Assembly (NCBI GenBank): GCA_009760855.2
Contig: WPIO01000203.1
Span: 62,001 to 126,000, forward strand
Length of the DNA stretch: 64,000 nt
DNA from: Cristatella mucedo
Lineage: Eukaryota > Bryozoa > Phylactolaemata > Cristatellidae
Direction: 5' to 3'
The stretch's first letter is position 1. Each line of letters begins with the position of its first letter. Position numbers and translations under genes: made by a program. Under the pieces are notes generated by a model. The model made no database searches. It was not told the DNA's origin and was given only the letters and a program-made list of their open reading frames with translations. Shown here piece after piece: positions 13,077 through 23,929 of the stretch.

Positions 13077-13106
<30 letters not shown>
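12930..13106 (+). mobile_element. LINE-A 3' tail insertion specific to copy 1
   Basis: About 177 bp of LINE-A 3' UTR with the AAAGCGCCTAGAGAGAG hairpin arm and a tail of about nine ATT units. In copy 2 the flanks join directly (GATAACCAATTAATCC at ~49830), giving an empty site. Target duplication is very short or absent. Confidence 0.85.
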
Positions 13107-13107
<1 letters not shown>

Positions 13108-13477
13108 AATCCTAAAGCTAAGCTCTTTCTTAAAATTTAGACTAGGCTGTCGTTACTTACCGGATGGTATGATGTTACAATTTAATTATAGTAACAACGA
13201 ATAATATATCAGTTTAGGAGAGTAAAATAAATTTACACTTAACATCACCAGAAAAACAGTTGTTAGAGAGACACCAGATTGACTGGTACTAGTCGTTCCT
13301 TTAGCAGATCATAGAATTCACTTAAGCGGTGCACAGACAACCAAGTAATAGGAAGTGCATTTATTCCGATCTTGAGACTGACCAGGAGGATTGTGAGAAC
13401 GGTAAGCCAGAACAAGAAAATAGAACTACTCTAAAAATGACTCGTATGCTCTTGAGAGTAATATATTGCGTAACAAG

Positions 13478-13812
13478 CTAGTGCAGTGCAAAAAGCTTTA
13501 GCTCTGAAGGTCCTAGAATGTAGGAATCGCTTCCACAATTCTTACGAAACGACATGTACTCTCCTATTGCCGAATATGGTAATCATTTTCAAAGGTCTTG
13601 AGCTGTTACTTCCATGCTACTCACTACCTTAAATGCTCTACTGACTGTTGTGCTTGCTACTTTCTCTTTGCTGCCTAAGCGAAGTCTTTTAGTTACAGAG
13701 TGCTGCGCATCGACTGCTGAGGCTGCACTTGCGCTATACAAAACTCTCTGAGTAACACCGGCATAGTCGTAGCTCTGTGGAGTTACTGATGGAGATAAAT
13801 TACATAGACGGG
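13478..13812 (+). mobile_element. LINE-B 3' fragment
   Basis: Matches the last part of LINE-B: a decayed SFSS..LWNSLPQ-type block (13495-13550), the 3' UTR with GAGCTGTTACTTCCATGCTA (from ~13602), and the terminal GAGTTACTGATGGAGATA near 13781-13798. The matching fragment in copy 2 is 50215-50540. Confidence 0.75.
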
Positions 13813-14288
13813 ACCTTGGGTAATATGGCAGTTGTGACGGTCACTAATTAAATGACTAATAGTAGAATTCGGAAAAGATTGAAAGCATCTTAATTCATAT
13901 GCTGGAATACCTTGTAGTAATCAGTCACCGTGTTCTAGATGAGAAGTCCCGTTGCCAGGGCCAGCTGATTTCAGGGGCTGAAAGTTTACAGTATCACTGT
14001 TTAGGCAGACCCGAATTCTCGCAGAGTTCTGTAGCTGAAAGTAATCTCACTTGACAGTGAGCTGATGAGTGAAAAGAGATGCCACTGTAAAATTTCATAC
14101 TGGAGAAAGACACTCGTAGTCCATAAAGATATAATTGACAAATTGTTCTTCTAGCCTAATGAAGGGATTTTACTGTGCAGTTTAGAGATGGCAGGTTTCT
14201 TATCATTAAGAGGATGGTTCTTTCGTAAAATGACTCATGACCTTTTACGGTTACATGAACCTGAGCACCAGGAAGGCGTAATTAGGCC

Positions 14289-14434
14289 TCGATAAGAGTT
14301 GTATAAGAGTTATAGAGTTAGAGATAAGAGTTATAGATAAGATAAGATAAGATACGATAAGATAGATAAGATTGATAATATAGATAATAGTTATAGAGCC
14401 TCGATAAGATACCTGAGGCATCGATAAGAGTTTG
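14289..14434. repeat. GATAA/GATA satellite expansion, copy 1 only
   Basis: Irregular GATAAGA and TATAGA repeats flanked on both sides by CTCGATAAGAG. Copy 2 has a single CCTCGATAAGAGTGTGAGAA at ~51029, so about 120-150 bp expanded (or collapsed) at this site after duplication. Confidence 0.9.
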
Positions 14435-14892
14435 AGAAGCTGGAAAGCACGGATAAAAAATCAGCTACAAACAGTTTTCTATCCGAATAAAAACGAAAGG
14501 TTGCCGTTGGTATTTACAATTGCAAGAAGGAGATTAATTATTGATCGCTGTAAATAGCAGAACTTGGAACTCAGTTCACTTAAAACTAAAATTCTAATGA
14601 GGCAGCGTACATATACTAAGAACAACGGAAATCAGCTGATCAGTAGTAATGCACGAATATTTCCCCCAGTTATAGGCACAGAGATGACTTCTCAGTTCTT
14701 AGAGAAAAGTGCCGTTTCATCTTCAATTCTTTTAAGTGAAAGGTTTTGATTTCCGTTGCAAGCAAAATTAATTTTTTGGAAGCAAATTAAGTAAAGGCAC
14801 GGTCATCTAAAGAATGACAGTTAGAAATGCGATTGAACGACCAATGATGTATGGGTAGCGTAAAACTACTAGTCTGAATATCGAAGGAAACA

Positions 14893-14965
14893 ACCCCCTG
14901 CAGGACTTGAACGTATAATCTGGGTAGTTAAGAGAAAGTCTCTACCAAAACTCTATGGTTGTATC
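14893..14965 (-). mobile_element. tRNA-like SINE head, minus strand
   Basis: On the minus strand it contains CGTTCAAGTCCTGCAGG, a near-consensus RNA polymerase III B box, with a tRNA-like region upstream (TTGGTAGAGACTTTC) that could hold an A box. The matching element is at 51677-51745. No downstream body is recognised, so this may be a short SINE or a tRNA pseudogene. Confidence 0.4.
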
Positions 14966-15602
14966 TGATCATTTTTTCTGTCGTATCCCTCTGCCAACAA
15001 TGAAGTGACTTCCATGTTGTCAAGCTCATTAACCATCAATCGCAACGCGGAAACTGAACTTAGGCCGACACTAGAGAAGGAAAGAAAGAGAGTAATTGGA
15101 GAGGTAAAGAAGCATGATGCTCTACTGGCAGCACCGATTACACGTCGCCTCTTCAACTAGGAGGGGCGGGAAATTCGTAAGAAATAAGTAGCATGACACT
15201 ACAGCAGCAAGAGATGGAGGGCTGGATTGTGAGAGACGGGGAGTAAAGGAAACGTCAAGTGCATGAAATGAGAGAGTTGACGTTAAAATCGGAGAATTGC
15301 ATGCCAGATATTGAGGATTGACCGCTATATAAGTATTTAGAAAAGGTAATGGAAAGTAAAAAGATCAAGTTGTGCATGCACAGAGAAGAAAGAAGAGAGT
15401 GCATGTGTGTGAGAGACTAAGCACTAGCCGAGTTGCCTAACAGCAGCACAATGCCAACCGTTAGTGACAAAGACATATATGAATTGGTCACCTCGATTCA
15501 GTACAGAATGGCTACATACATAATGGGGCAGGAGAAAGAGTAACGGGAAGGTGGAACAGGGAGAGAGAAAGGGTGGGCTAGTGAAAGCGAGATATTGAAA
15601 GA

Positions 15603-15673
15603 ACTCCAAAGTTTAGGCACATTGTTGTCGCGGCTTCGGAAGCCGCGATAACAATGAGCCTAAACTTTGGAGT
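15603..15673. repeat. 71-bp near-perfect palindrome
   Basis: The left arm from ACTCCAAAGTTTAGGC to GCGGCTTC is mirrored by GAAGCCGC through GCCTAAACTTTGGAGT, with only about three mismatched positions and almost no loop. Copy 2 (around 52414-52458) keeps the right-arm sequence with drift (AGCTACGATAACAGTGAATC) but lacks the left arm. The palindrome was therefore either created here or half-deleted there. Confidence 0.9.
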
Positions 15674-16079
15674 ACTGAGCCAGAAGAAAAGAAGTAAGGA
15701 TAGGTGTAGGTTCAGGGACATATGTCAAGTTAGGAGAGATGTTGAGAACGAGATTGGGTGATAGAGTAACAAGGGGGAGGGAAGACACGAAGGGGAGGTG
15801 AGTCAACATGGAAGGGCATCAGTGAGGAAGAGACCGGACGGAATTTGGCTGCAAATCAGGAGTGTCTAAAATAGTATTTTCTGCTAGATCCCGAAAAAAG
15901 TACCGCACAGCTTAAACGTTTGGTTTGCCTCTATCCGTCGTCACTATACTTTTTTAATTTGCACTTCTTCAAGATTTTTTTATCACCTTCGAGATACTCT
16001 CCGATTGTGTCACGATTTTGAATTGGAACAATCGCACGTCAGTTGAACGCTGGAAATTTTTTTTATTACCTAGCTTCTG

Positions 16080-18060
16080 ATTAGAGGTCATAGTCACGTA
16101 CCAACTCGAGATCTTTAGCAAAGGTCACACTGCACTCACTTATCCATTCGATAGATTTCCACTTAAAAAGTAGGCTACATTTCCTTGTAAAACTGGGACC
16201 ACATTCCGGTAGACCCCAGTGACAGGTCTGCTCAGCGTTGCCCACGCGTCGCTCTAGCCTCAAGCTCGCTTTTTCGTTCGAGGTGGCCCATACTATTCGG
16301 CATACCAGCCTTGCAGTGGTGAAGCCGAAGCCAGCCGCGTGTAGTTGGGCGTAATTAGAGATGCACTTTGAATCAGCTCTGGTCCTGCTGTGAATTGACT
16401 TGGAGCTGCGAGCGACCGATGGCTCCTTGTGTGACTAAGGCGTCTCCGAGAACGAAGAGAGAGGATTAACACTTTGAGTTGCCTCAGGACCTCATACACA
16501 TTATTCCCCTGCTGATAAATAATTAATTTCTAGACATGCCGAGTCTCTACTACCGCAAGCAACGGAAACCTGTTAATCAACTTAGAATGAAGTGCACGGA
16601 AGCTCAGGCAGCAGCACAGTGAGAACCGACTTTTTCGATGATGCAGCTGCTGCAACGTAAGAGAAACAGCTCTGGCAGCTGGGTGCATAAGCTGGTGGCT
16701 TTTTCGAGTTCTGGTAGCAAACCCATATCCCATTGTGCATGTCGGCAGCTGGGGACTGGGTGAGCTGTTGTTTCTGTGTGATTTCCATGACTCGTGCCGG
16801 TAGCTTTCGAAAGATGGAAATTTCAATGCACATCACAAATCAGAATTCGCATCGTCCATTGCCATGCCGAAGCTAGCCTTGCTCGAGCTGCAGCAGCAGC
16901 AGCTAGGTGGCGCCACCTCTCCTGGGGCCGCCAGACGTCATATGCTACGATGTGCCTCCAGAGTATCAAAATGCGGTATCCGGGAAGCCAAGAGGATAGG
17001 CCATGATGTGTTTGCTTCCCAAGAGGGTGGCGGCGAGCCAGCATCGCTAGCTGCTGAGCCACTGCCAATGATTATGTGTGTGTATGCAGGCACCAGAGCC
17101 ACGTTTGGATCGTGTGTCAACTTGAACATTTCGGCGATTTGTGAAGACGGTGAAACGATGCTTGGCATAATGACGCCATCCACACAAAGATCGCCTCCGA
17201 GTGGACCGTCGACTACTGCAAATGGATAGCCATGAGAAGTCCGTGCGGTATTAAGGACCCATGGTGGCAGCTTGGGAAAGATGCTTATCTCTTAATCTGC
17301 AATCAAAATAATAGGAATCGCACATCTAGCCGAGCCGTAGCTAGCTTCCGCCACCCCCGCCCCCACAAAGGGTAGGGCATTGGGAGGCCAGCAAAGACAC
17401 GCTACAAGGGGATTCCTGTATGGTGTACCTGTTAAAACGCGGTCCGAGCAGTCGGACTGACAGGTGGTGGAGTTGTTTTTTATCAAAATTTCGGCGGCGC
17501 TCTCCCTGGCAGGTGGTAGGGTGCTGGTCACTCTCGCTAGTTAGCTCATGTGCTTGCCGTACGTACAAGCCACTAGGAGGCGGCCGTCATAGGACTTCAC
17601 CACCGGGTCGCGACAACAGTCACTTACCAACGATGGTTGCCTGCAGCGACATCTGCTACCGACCGCCCGAAAGACGTGCTACTGCCACGCCGGGCACACA
17701 ATCACTGGAGCCGAATCTGGTTGGGTGGAAATCGCTCTAGTATACCACAGGGTACGCATCAGGTCATGGTACGGCGACGAACGGCATGCGGCTTGACGTT
17801 GTTTTGGTACAGTCTGGCTGCCAGTGCGACCGAGGTTTTCGTCTCTGGTAAAACACTCGCCCATTCACCAGGGCAACGCGGGGGGGGGGGGGGGGGGGGG
17901 CGGGTGGAGGCGTGCATTTGTCGGCTTCGTAGCGGTCGCCTCGATGCCATAGTCAGCTGATAGTAGGCTGGATGTCGCCTCGGCTCCGTGTAGCCGCGGG
18001 CTGACCTTTAATGTTCTCCCCTTTGTCAGGCATTATAGGGGTGCAGCCGGCTGGCCGCTG
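16080..18060. other. GC-richer X segment upstream of promoter-like cluster, no gene recognised
   Basis: Collinear with 52860-54800. Overlapping open frames exist on both strands, but none keeps its reading frame or composition in the second copy beyond chance. The minus-strand 68-codon frame 16293-16499 has a same-length partner at 53077-53283, yet 24 base changes give 14 amino-acid changes, which is not a sign of protein constraint. The many CG dinucleotides could mark an unmethylated regulatory region. Confidence 0.5.
17880..17900. repeat. Homopolymer of 21 G
   Basis: Twenty-one consecutive G followed by CGGG. The matching place in copy 2 has ten G (54612-54621) followed by TGGG. It can form a G-quadruplex and is also a place where sequencing may be inaccurate. 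Confidence 0.95.
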
Positions 18061-18098
18061 GGGCTAAATTTGGTGTAAGAAGGTGAATGTGGACCCAG

Positions 18099-18192
18099 TC
18101 ACGTGACTACTTCGGAATCTTCCAGAACTCGCCGGCTGAGCCGATTGTGTGATTGGCTAACGTCACGAATCAGTCCACACCCTTAATAGAGC
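18099..18192 (+). promoter_or_regulatory. Promoter-like cluster: E-box, heat-shock element, CCAAT, CRE half-site, TATA-like
   Basis: In order on the plus strand: palindromic E-box TCACGTGA (18099-18106); a three-pentamer heat-shock element GAATCTTCCAGAA (18115-18127), the nGAAnnTTCnnGAAn consensus bound by HSF; inverted CCAAT (ATTGG, 18152-18156); CRE-like AACGTCAC (18159-18166); and an AT-rich TTAATAG (18183-18189) where a TATA box would sit. All but the last are kept in copy 2. Known hsp-type promoters combine HSEs with CCAAT and TATA elements, so a stress-responsive plus-strand transcript is a reasonable inference. No hsp coding sequence lies downstream. Confidence 0.5.
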
Positions 18193-18943
18193 CAGCAGCA
18201 CGGCTACGACGCCATTGAGTGCACCGTGTGAGAAGGCCAAGCTCGCGGATCGTCTTGCTTGTGGAAAGGAGCCATGAGTCGTGGCTATTAAGGCTGTGCC
18301 ATACATTTGTCGTTACCCGGCGGTTGGGGACACTGTTTAAAAAATCGCTGGAGGACAGGTCGTGGCTGAAGGACCAACGTGCGTGAGTACTGCATGGCGG
18401 CGCTTGACTGACGACATTGTTTAGTTCGCATCTGGCTTTTGGCTGTACAGTGAGCAATCAAAACCAGATAGTGAGTCGTGGCTCCGTGCGTTTTAGTGTC
18501 CGGAGCGATCGGGAATGCTTGAGAGTTTATGCATCCGCGCCTTCAAGCCACACAAGGACGCGAAGCTCCGGCTTTGTTTCAGCAGAACGATCGCGTCGAG
18601 GCAACGAATGGAAGTTGACGGCGGGATGAAACGTGGACGATAATGGCAAGTTCGTGAATATCTTGTCGAGTTGCCTAGTGCACCGCATGCATGATGGGGC
18701 CTCGGTTCGACGCGATCACCCACCAGCCCTGATGGCCCGCCAGCCATTATACACTGTTAGGGCGTAACTGCCACGATATGTAAGAAAACTTCACGAAAAG
18801 CTTGTGGCTTGAGAACCAAGGCGCCATGTTGGGTATTCCCGGGAGTGCCATCGTTATATCAAGCATGATTGTTCCCCTGCTCCGTACCTATATCTCACAT
18901 CTTTTCCAGACGTAGAACATCTCATCGATAAGAGCTCAAGAAT

Positions 18944-19289
18944 CTCCCAAAGCCTGGAACTCCCTACCGACCTGCGTCAAAACATCCCCTGACCTGACCA
19001 CATTTAAAAGGAACCTAAAAACACCTATTTACGACAGCATTTAGTGGGTCCCTGTGATTCGTCTTTGATGTGCTTATGCGTGCTGACACTGTGCATGCTG
19101 CCACTAACCACATTTGCATGCTGACCCTGTGCATGTCACCCCTAACCATACTATTCATTTAGTTTGTTTTTCAAGCATGATTTTACTTACCATTCAATTG
19201 CATTTCACTTTACAGCAAATGTAAAGCGCCTAGAGAGAGATTGAGTTCTATGAGGGCGCTTTATTAAGTGAATTATTATTATTACTATT
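18944..19289 (+). mobile_element. LINE-A 3' insertion, copy 1 only, with 6-bp target duplication
   Basis: Contains the last codons of the LINE-A frame (PKAWNSLPT, then DLTTFKRNLKTPIYDSI and a stop near 19041), the full 3' UTR, the hairpin AAAGCGCC...GGGCGCTTT (about 19222-19263) and an (ATT)n tail. It is flanked by AAGAAT at 18938-18943 and 19290-19295. The empty site with a single AAGAAT is at 56073-56078 in copy 2. This is among the better-preserved LINE-A 3' ends here. Confidence 0.9.
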
Positions 19290-19559
19290 AAGAATGAAAA
19301 TATGTGCTCTTTACGAAGACGTGGGTATCCAATAGTAAACGGTAGGCTGTTGGCCCGTAGCCCATCATAGCTGCTGGCCGTAAACATATGATTGGGTGTA
19401 CTGCTTTGCTTCGCCCGTGGATCTGTGAAATTGCATACATTCGCTCATATGATGGCCTATCTATCACCAGAAGGCTTCTTTCTAGATCTGAGAAGATGCA
19501 CGCCCTTTTCTAACGTAATAGTTGTGCCTTAACTAACTGACGGTTCTTTTTTCGTGTAG

Positions 19560-19641
19560 GGCATGATCAGCAAGAAATTGGAAAGTTCAACAAGACGAAA
19601 CAGCTTCAAACCTGAACCTTTGTGATTGGCGACGACCCACG
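19560..19641 (+). other. Putative conserved 82-bp exon, copy 1
   Basis: Preceded by a pyrimidine-rich acceptor (TTCTTTTTTCGTGTAG) and followed by an excellent donor (CACG then GTAAGTCG). Only 2 of 82 bases differ from 56337-56418, whereas the DNA just upstream differs by roughly 8% and downstream by roughly 15%. One frame runs from an ATG at 19562 for 20 codons (MISKKLESSTRRNSFKPEPL) to a stop kept in both copies. Another frame reads EIGKFNKTKQLQT and then stops. With no long frame it may be a non-coding or UTR exon, possibly of the transcript driven from ~18190. Confidence 0.5.
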
Positions 19642-20289
19642 GTAAGTCGATATTCAGCAGGTGTTTTTATGGAAATTGAAACATCTACACTTTAATGAAT
19701 AGATTTGGCTGTCTGTTTGAGTAGCCATTTCGGGCCGGCTTCGGTAAGTAACCCCGAATATACCTAGCTACTTGCCCCCTCTAATGTACACTCTGCAATT
19801 CCCATATATTTCAATTTGGCTCTTGTTAATTCTGCGACTGTGACATTGGTAGCTGCTGGAATGTTGTCTAGTGCTAAATTGGTGCTAAATCAAATATCGG
19901 TGAGTCGATAGCATTTCTTGCACTAGTCCCGCAAGTGAAAAGCACGGCGATGATGAATCTGCAGAAGATGCAAATCTGCTCTGCAGGTGGGCATGCTAGT
20001 GCAGGTGTATATGATTTAAAGTCTCCGGACTCAGCCAGTTTGAATTTTAGAGAATACACGAGCCAACAACTCGTTATCAGTAGAAGGTCTACCTAATGGG
20101 CACCTTCCTAGCCAGAGGGCACTGCCTGCTCCGATGCTGACGAATACCAGGTGCTCGCACTACAGTAAGATTCTCTTAAGACAAAATGCTAATTTTCTGA
20201 ATGTCTGTGGAATTTCAGCAGAAACATTTAAGTTTTTTCAAAGCTTGGGTGTCTTTTTGTCGCATCACATACCACGGGGGACCGCTTTG

Positions 20290-20406
20290 TAATGTAATTT
20301 ATCTCCGTCAGTAACTCCACAAATTCATAAAGATCATTTGGGTGTTACGCAGGAGAGTTTTGTATAGCCCACTCACAGCCTAAGCGGCTTTCGGTACGCA
20401 TTTGGT
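20290..20406 (-). mobile_element. LINE-B 3' tail, minus strand, copy 1 only
   Basis: Minus-strand match to the LINE-B terminus: ATCTCCGTCAGTAACTCCAC at 20301 is the reverse complement of the GAGTTAC..GGAGAT end, and GCCTAAGCGGCTTTCGGTAC follows from the 3' UTR. The matching stretch of copy 2 (~57065-57090) lacks it. Confidence 0.8.
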
Positions 20407-20529
20407 GCGCGCTTTCTTGGATTATAGTTAAAATTTATTTTCTAAAGCTTCTCGAGATGTAAAGTCAGGGCCATGCAAGCTCATTAAATTACTAAGACTC
20501 TCAATTACGTAAACATGTACCAACATAGG

Positions 20530-23500
20530 TGATTGTGAGACAGCCACAGTTACACGTAGGTACTGCATTAGGCCACGTTTCAAGTACTCGGGCAGCACTT
20601 TTGTGCGTATGCCGTTGCCGATACGGCACGCCTGACTGCTACCGGGTACCTCTCCCTGATTACCTAGGAGATGGTACCTGGGGAACAACCTTGCTGCCTC
20701 GTGGTCCCTCTGGCAGTCACGTGACTCCCATTGATGTGACGTGGTTCTGTTCGCTCTCAAATTGCATTCATTGCAGTCAAGTTGTATCCCATGCTGTCAG
20801 GTGGTCCTCCGTGTTGTAAGGTGGTTCTCTTTGCTATGGCGTGCTGCAGAGTACTGTCGCTCTCACTTTTGCAAGCTTCCTGTTACTGCTGTGTGCCTCC
20901 CATTTGATGCCATGTGCTTTGCCTTGCTACCGAATGCTCTTCCTTGCGGCTGAGTGCTGCTACCTCTGCGGACCGTGAACGTAGGCTCTCACAGCTACTG
21001 GGCCAAACGATCGTTTAGCCCTTGCCTTGGCCACTGCATGATGGCTGCAGTCGGGCAGCACGCCTAGGCGCTCAGCCGTGTTGCGAGTGTCTGGTTGTTG
21101 CTACCTGGAGGGCTGATGGTCTGCTGTGTTGACGTTTTATCATCACAGGAAGAAACATAATAGATTCGTTGCAAAGTTTTCCCGTTTAGACGGACTTTTT
21201 TTACTTGGCTAGCATACCATATGCCTGACAGGAAACCCGGCAATCGAGGGTTGCACCAGCAGCTGCATGCGAGTTCTAGTGGTCGCAACAGCAACTCATT
21301 TCTGCCTCAGCACTGCCGGTCAGGGATTTGAGATTTCATCACTTGGCATGCTCTAGTTAATGAGGGCAGAGCTGATGAGGCAGCTACAGGTCACCGCTGT
21401 CGTACTGAAAGCCTGCTAGTGGTTATATTTTTTAGACCGGTGAGTGCTGGGCCCTCACAGATTAAGGTCAGTGCAAGCTGCAATAACCTGACTAGGATCT
21501 GTGGTTGCAGCACCAGATACATCATTTTGTGTGCATCTTATTTGTTGAATCATTTCACTTTTTTGCATAATGGAAGTCCCTGGTGCGCCCTTTCAATGGT
21601 CACTGCACGACGCGAGTGAACTGGAGCTGTGGCTGAAGACAGAATTTCTAGCATTCCCCGGGCTGCTTGTCAGAAGCAGCAATTTTATCGTCTCTTTTTG
21701 ATGCGCTGCCAGTGGATAGCAGCTAATAATGACTCTTCGGCAGTATGTAGAAAGGTAATGCAAAGGTTGATGTTGGCTTGCCTAAACGGCTATTGCTAGT
21801 CGTAAGTGTAATCAGTGGAAGCTTTGCAGTGGATTAATTGCTTGCTCACACAAGATGCTCTGCGTTTTAGAGGTCGTCTGATGGATCCAATGGATTGAGG
21901 GTAAGAGCGTGCCGAGCGTCGAGTAATACGAAAGCGAGAGGCCAATCTACGATTGTTAAGCAGTTAAAGTGTGTCGTTGCTCTGATAGTACCTCGCTGTG
22001 AATTTGCTTGTAAGGTGAGTGGCGCTTGACTGATTCGTATGTCACCTTGCTAGCAAGCTCAAAGCGCCGGTTGACTACCATGCTTCAGCTGCTTCCAGCT
22101 CTCACAGGTGATTTAAAATGGATCGCTTCATGCCATCATTTCATGCCAGAAGGCTTTTGCTTTAAGCGTGCATGTGCCGTTCAGCCAATGCTTAAATGAT
22201 TTTCTGGTAACTCACTCGCTGGTCTGCCTCACCTTACATGCATCGTCGTTCTCATGTTAGATACTCTGCTTTTCATTGGCTAATGATGCACTTACATAGG
22301 CAAAGGAAGCTGAACGATGAGTGTGATATAGAGGAAAGCTGGCGTACATTGACCAGCTAGCTTGCTTCTATTTCACACTCCTAGTTCCAGCATTATTGCT
22401 AAGTGACCACCGATTAGTCGAGTCCTTGACACTAAGGGTAAAGCTGGCTTTCCTGATTGAATTTTAAAGGTTTGTGAGTATAAAGCAGCATGCAAATGCC
22501 GGGTAGGCCTCGTGCATACGTTTAATGAGCTAGCGAAACTAAGTTTGTAAGTCTACCGACTAGCTCCTAATGAATTTTTGATAAGATACAAAGCTTAAAC
22601 CTCAGACTAACCCTGCGTGCCTTGCCTTGCTTTGGCCTCCTTGCTTTGAAAAGGGCAGTATCGGCATTAATCGCATAGGCTGACTCAGCCCCGGTGGCTG
22701 ACAATCTTTAAGGCCTTTCTATGCGCCTACGAGCAATTTCTTCCGTCACTGCAATCACCTGCTGCTGTTTTGTTATTCACCTATCTCTCCCGTTTTAATT
22801 CTCAACACTTTTTCTTAGCGAAATCACACAACTAAATAATGCTTACTCTGTTGCGGCAATCGCGAACATGTGACCTGAGTCACCATTGACTGTCATGAAT
22901 GATTTTAGCTGTACTAGCCTCGTTTTGCTACTAGTGTGATCTATAAATATGCTAGAGTGACGTTGGATCATGTCACGTACTTCTAGCTCTCAGTCGTCGC
23001 ACAAGCGTTTACAAAAATGCCGAGCTTTCCTGCAGGTCTTCCTCATGTGTGGGTGGTACCTGCCATCTTCAGCTTTTGCTATATAAGGGATGAAGTCGGC
23101 TGCTGCAACAGCGATCGGTACTTGAGCAATTAAATGAAAATTACCATGTGTGCAGAATAGTGAGCCTATGCATACGACGTGCTCCATTAAGCTCATGTCG
23201 CATGTCTAGTCTCCGAATGCTGCACAACAGAGCATCGATTATTTGATCGAGCACAAAGCCAGTGCCGGATGTGTTTCTGACAAAGGGTTGCGCGTGATTG
23301 TGACTTCGGCAGCTGCACATGTTTTTTCAGAGATCTAAGCAGTGTCTCAGTCGCTTTTCGTATCGCTGCAATTACGATCACCCGATTATTGTGCAGTCAG
23401 CACGAACTAGAGCGGCTGAGCATTTGCCTATTATTGCATTTGGTGCAAGGTATGCATGTCTTCGCTGAAACCATGCAAATCCACAGTGTCTTGCTTTATG

Positions 23501-23920
23501 CTGATTCTATGTCGAGGGATCGAGGTTGACTCCTTCTTTCGCCATAGCAAAGAGAGATGATTCCTATGTTTTGAAATGCCAAGCATGTTCTTACGTTGGA
23601 CCATTGGAAGCTATCGCATTCCAACGAATACATTCCGACCAGTGAAATGGCGTGCCCATCCAAACTTGTGTCAAGCCGAGGAAATTGGACCTTGTTGTGG
23701 CATGTGAGTTTTTTCAACTCTGTAGCGCTCGAATAATCTCACTAAGTCGTTGGGCAGAACTTCCGTGTAATGTTCGTTGCTGCCAAGCTTCTCGCCAGCC
23801 TATTCTGACTTGTCGCCCACCTGCAAGCTGCAACCTACTGACCGAAATGTCTGGCACTTTATCTCTCTTTCTGTCTCACGAACTCCCTTTTTTAAAAATG
23901 CTCTGCGTGCTTTCGCATGC
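20530..23920. repeat. Y block, copy 1 (Y1)
   Basis: Matches 57180-59995 and 60488-63918, and more loosely 25050-26340. Shared landmarks are a degenerate 20-bp minisatellite near its start, a GCAATCGAGGGTTGCACCAG tract (~21239), a CACCTTGCTAGCAAGCTCAAAGCG-type tract (~22042, written in full only in the sequence), and a GCAACAGCGATCGGTACTTG tract (~23106). No gene is recognised, and the open frames differ between copies. Confidence 0.85.
20690..20960. repeat. Degenerate 19-21-bp minisatellite in Y1
   Basis: Repeated loosely as CCTTGCTGCC-GTGCTnC units with strong drift. The same type is found in every Y copy with a different number of units. Confidence 0.6.
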
Positions 23921-23929
23921 TCTATTCCT

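Larger units (their letters stand above)
10860..18937. repeat. X block, copy 1
   Basis: Roughly 8 kb of mostly unrecognised sequence, matched by 47770-56070. It carries two SINE-1 pieces, two LINE fragments, a LINE-A tail, simple repeats, a tRNA-like piece, a palindrome, a GC-richer part (16270-18800) and the promoter-like cluster described separately. Stretches 11230-11650, 11775-12225, 13110-13475, 13815-14285, 14970-15600 and 15680-16270 show nothing recognisable apart from collinearity with copy 2. Confidence 0.8.
131..23920. repeat. 36.5-kb duplicated segment, copy 1
   Basis: This stretch is collinear with 36559-63918 in the same orientation. The offset between matching bases drifts from about 36.1 to 37.2 kb as insertions and deletions accumulate. 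Anchors seen by eye are 131/36559, 2118/39271, 3800/39990, 5350/41550, 7300/44200, 11086/47997, 16293/53077, 18099/54828, 19560/56337 and 20530/57180. A gap-free 207-bp comparison (16293-16499 with 53077-53283) has 24 differences. Mobile elements present in one copy only show that insertion went on after the duplication. Whether the unit is part of a longer tandem array cannot be seen here. Confidence 0.9.

Noticed and set aside
16293-16499. Minus-strand 68-codon frame with an equal-length partner at 53077-53283
   Set aside because: Counted 24 base differences and 14 amino-acid differences in 207 bp, with no excess of silent changes.
18170-18457. Minus-strand 95-codon frame with a 91-codon partner at 54949-55224
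   Set aside because: Both are open from a matching start, but about a quarter to a third of the residues differ at a base divergence near 10%. Most changes are therefore amino-acid changing, as in non-coding DNA. It also overlaps the region that would be transcribed from the plus-strand promoter cluster.
19560-19641. The conserved 82-bp segment as a box C/D snoRNA
   Set aside because: TGATCA is only a near-match to a C box, CTGA lies too close to it, there is no terminal stem, and exact splice signals at the edges explain it better.
23080-23087. TATATAAG in Y1 as a core promoter
   Set aside because: Changed in one of the other Y copies (59753) and lost in the other (63096), with no upstream motif cluster.
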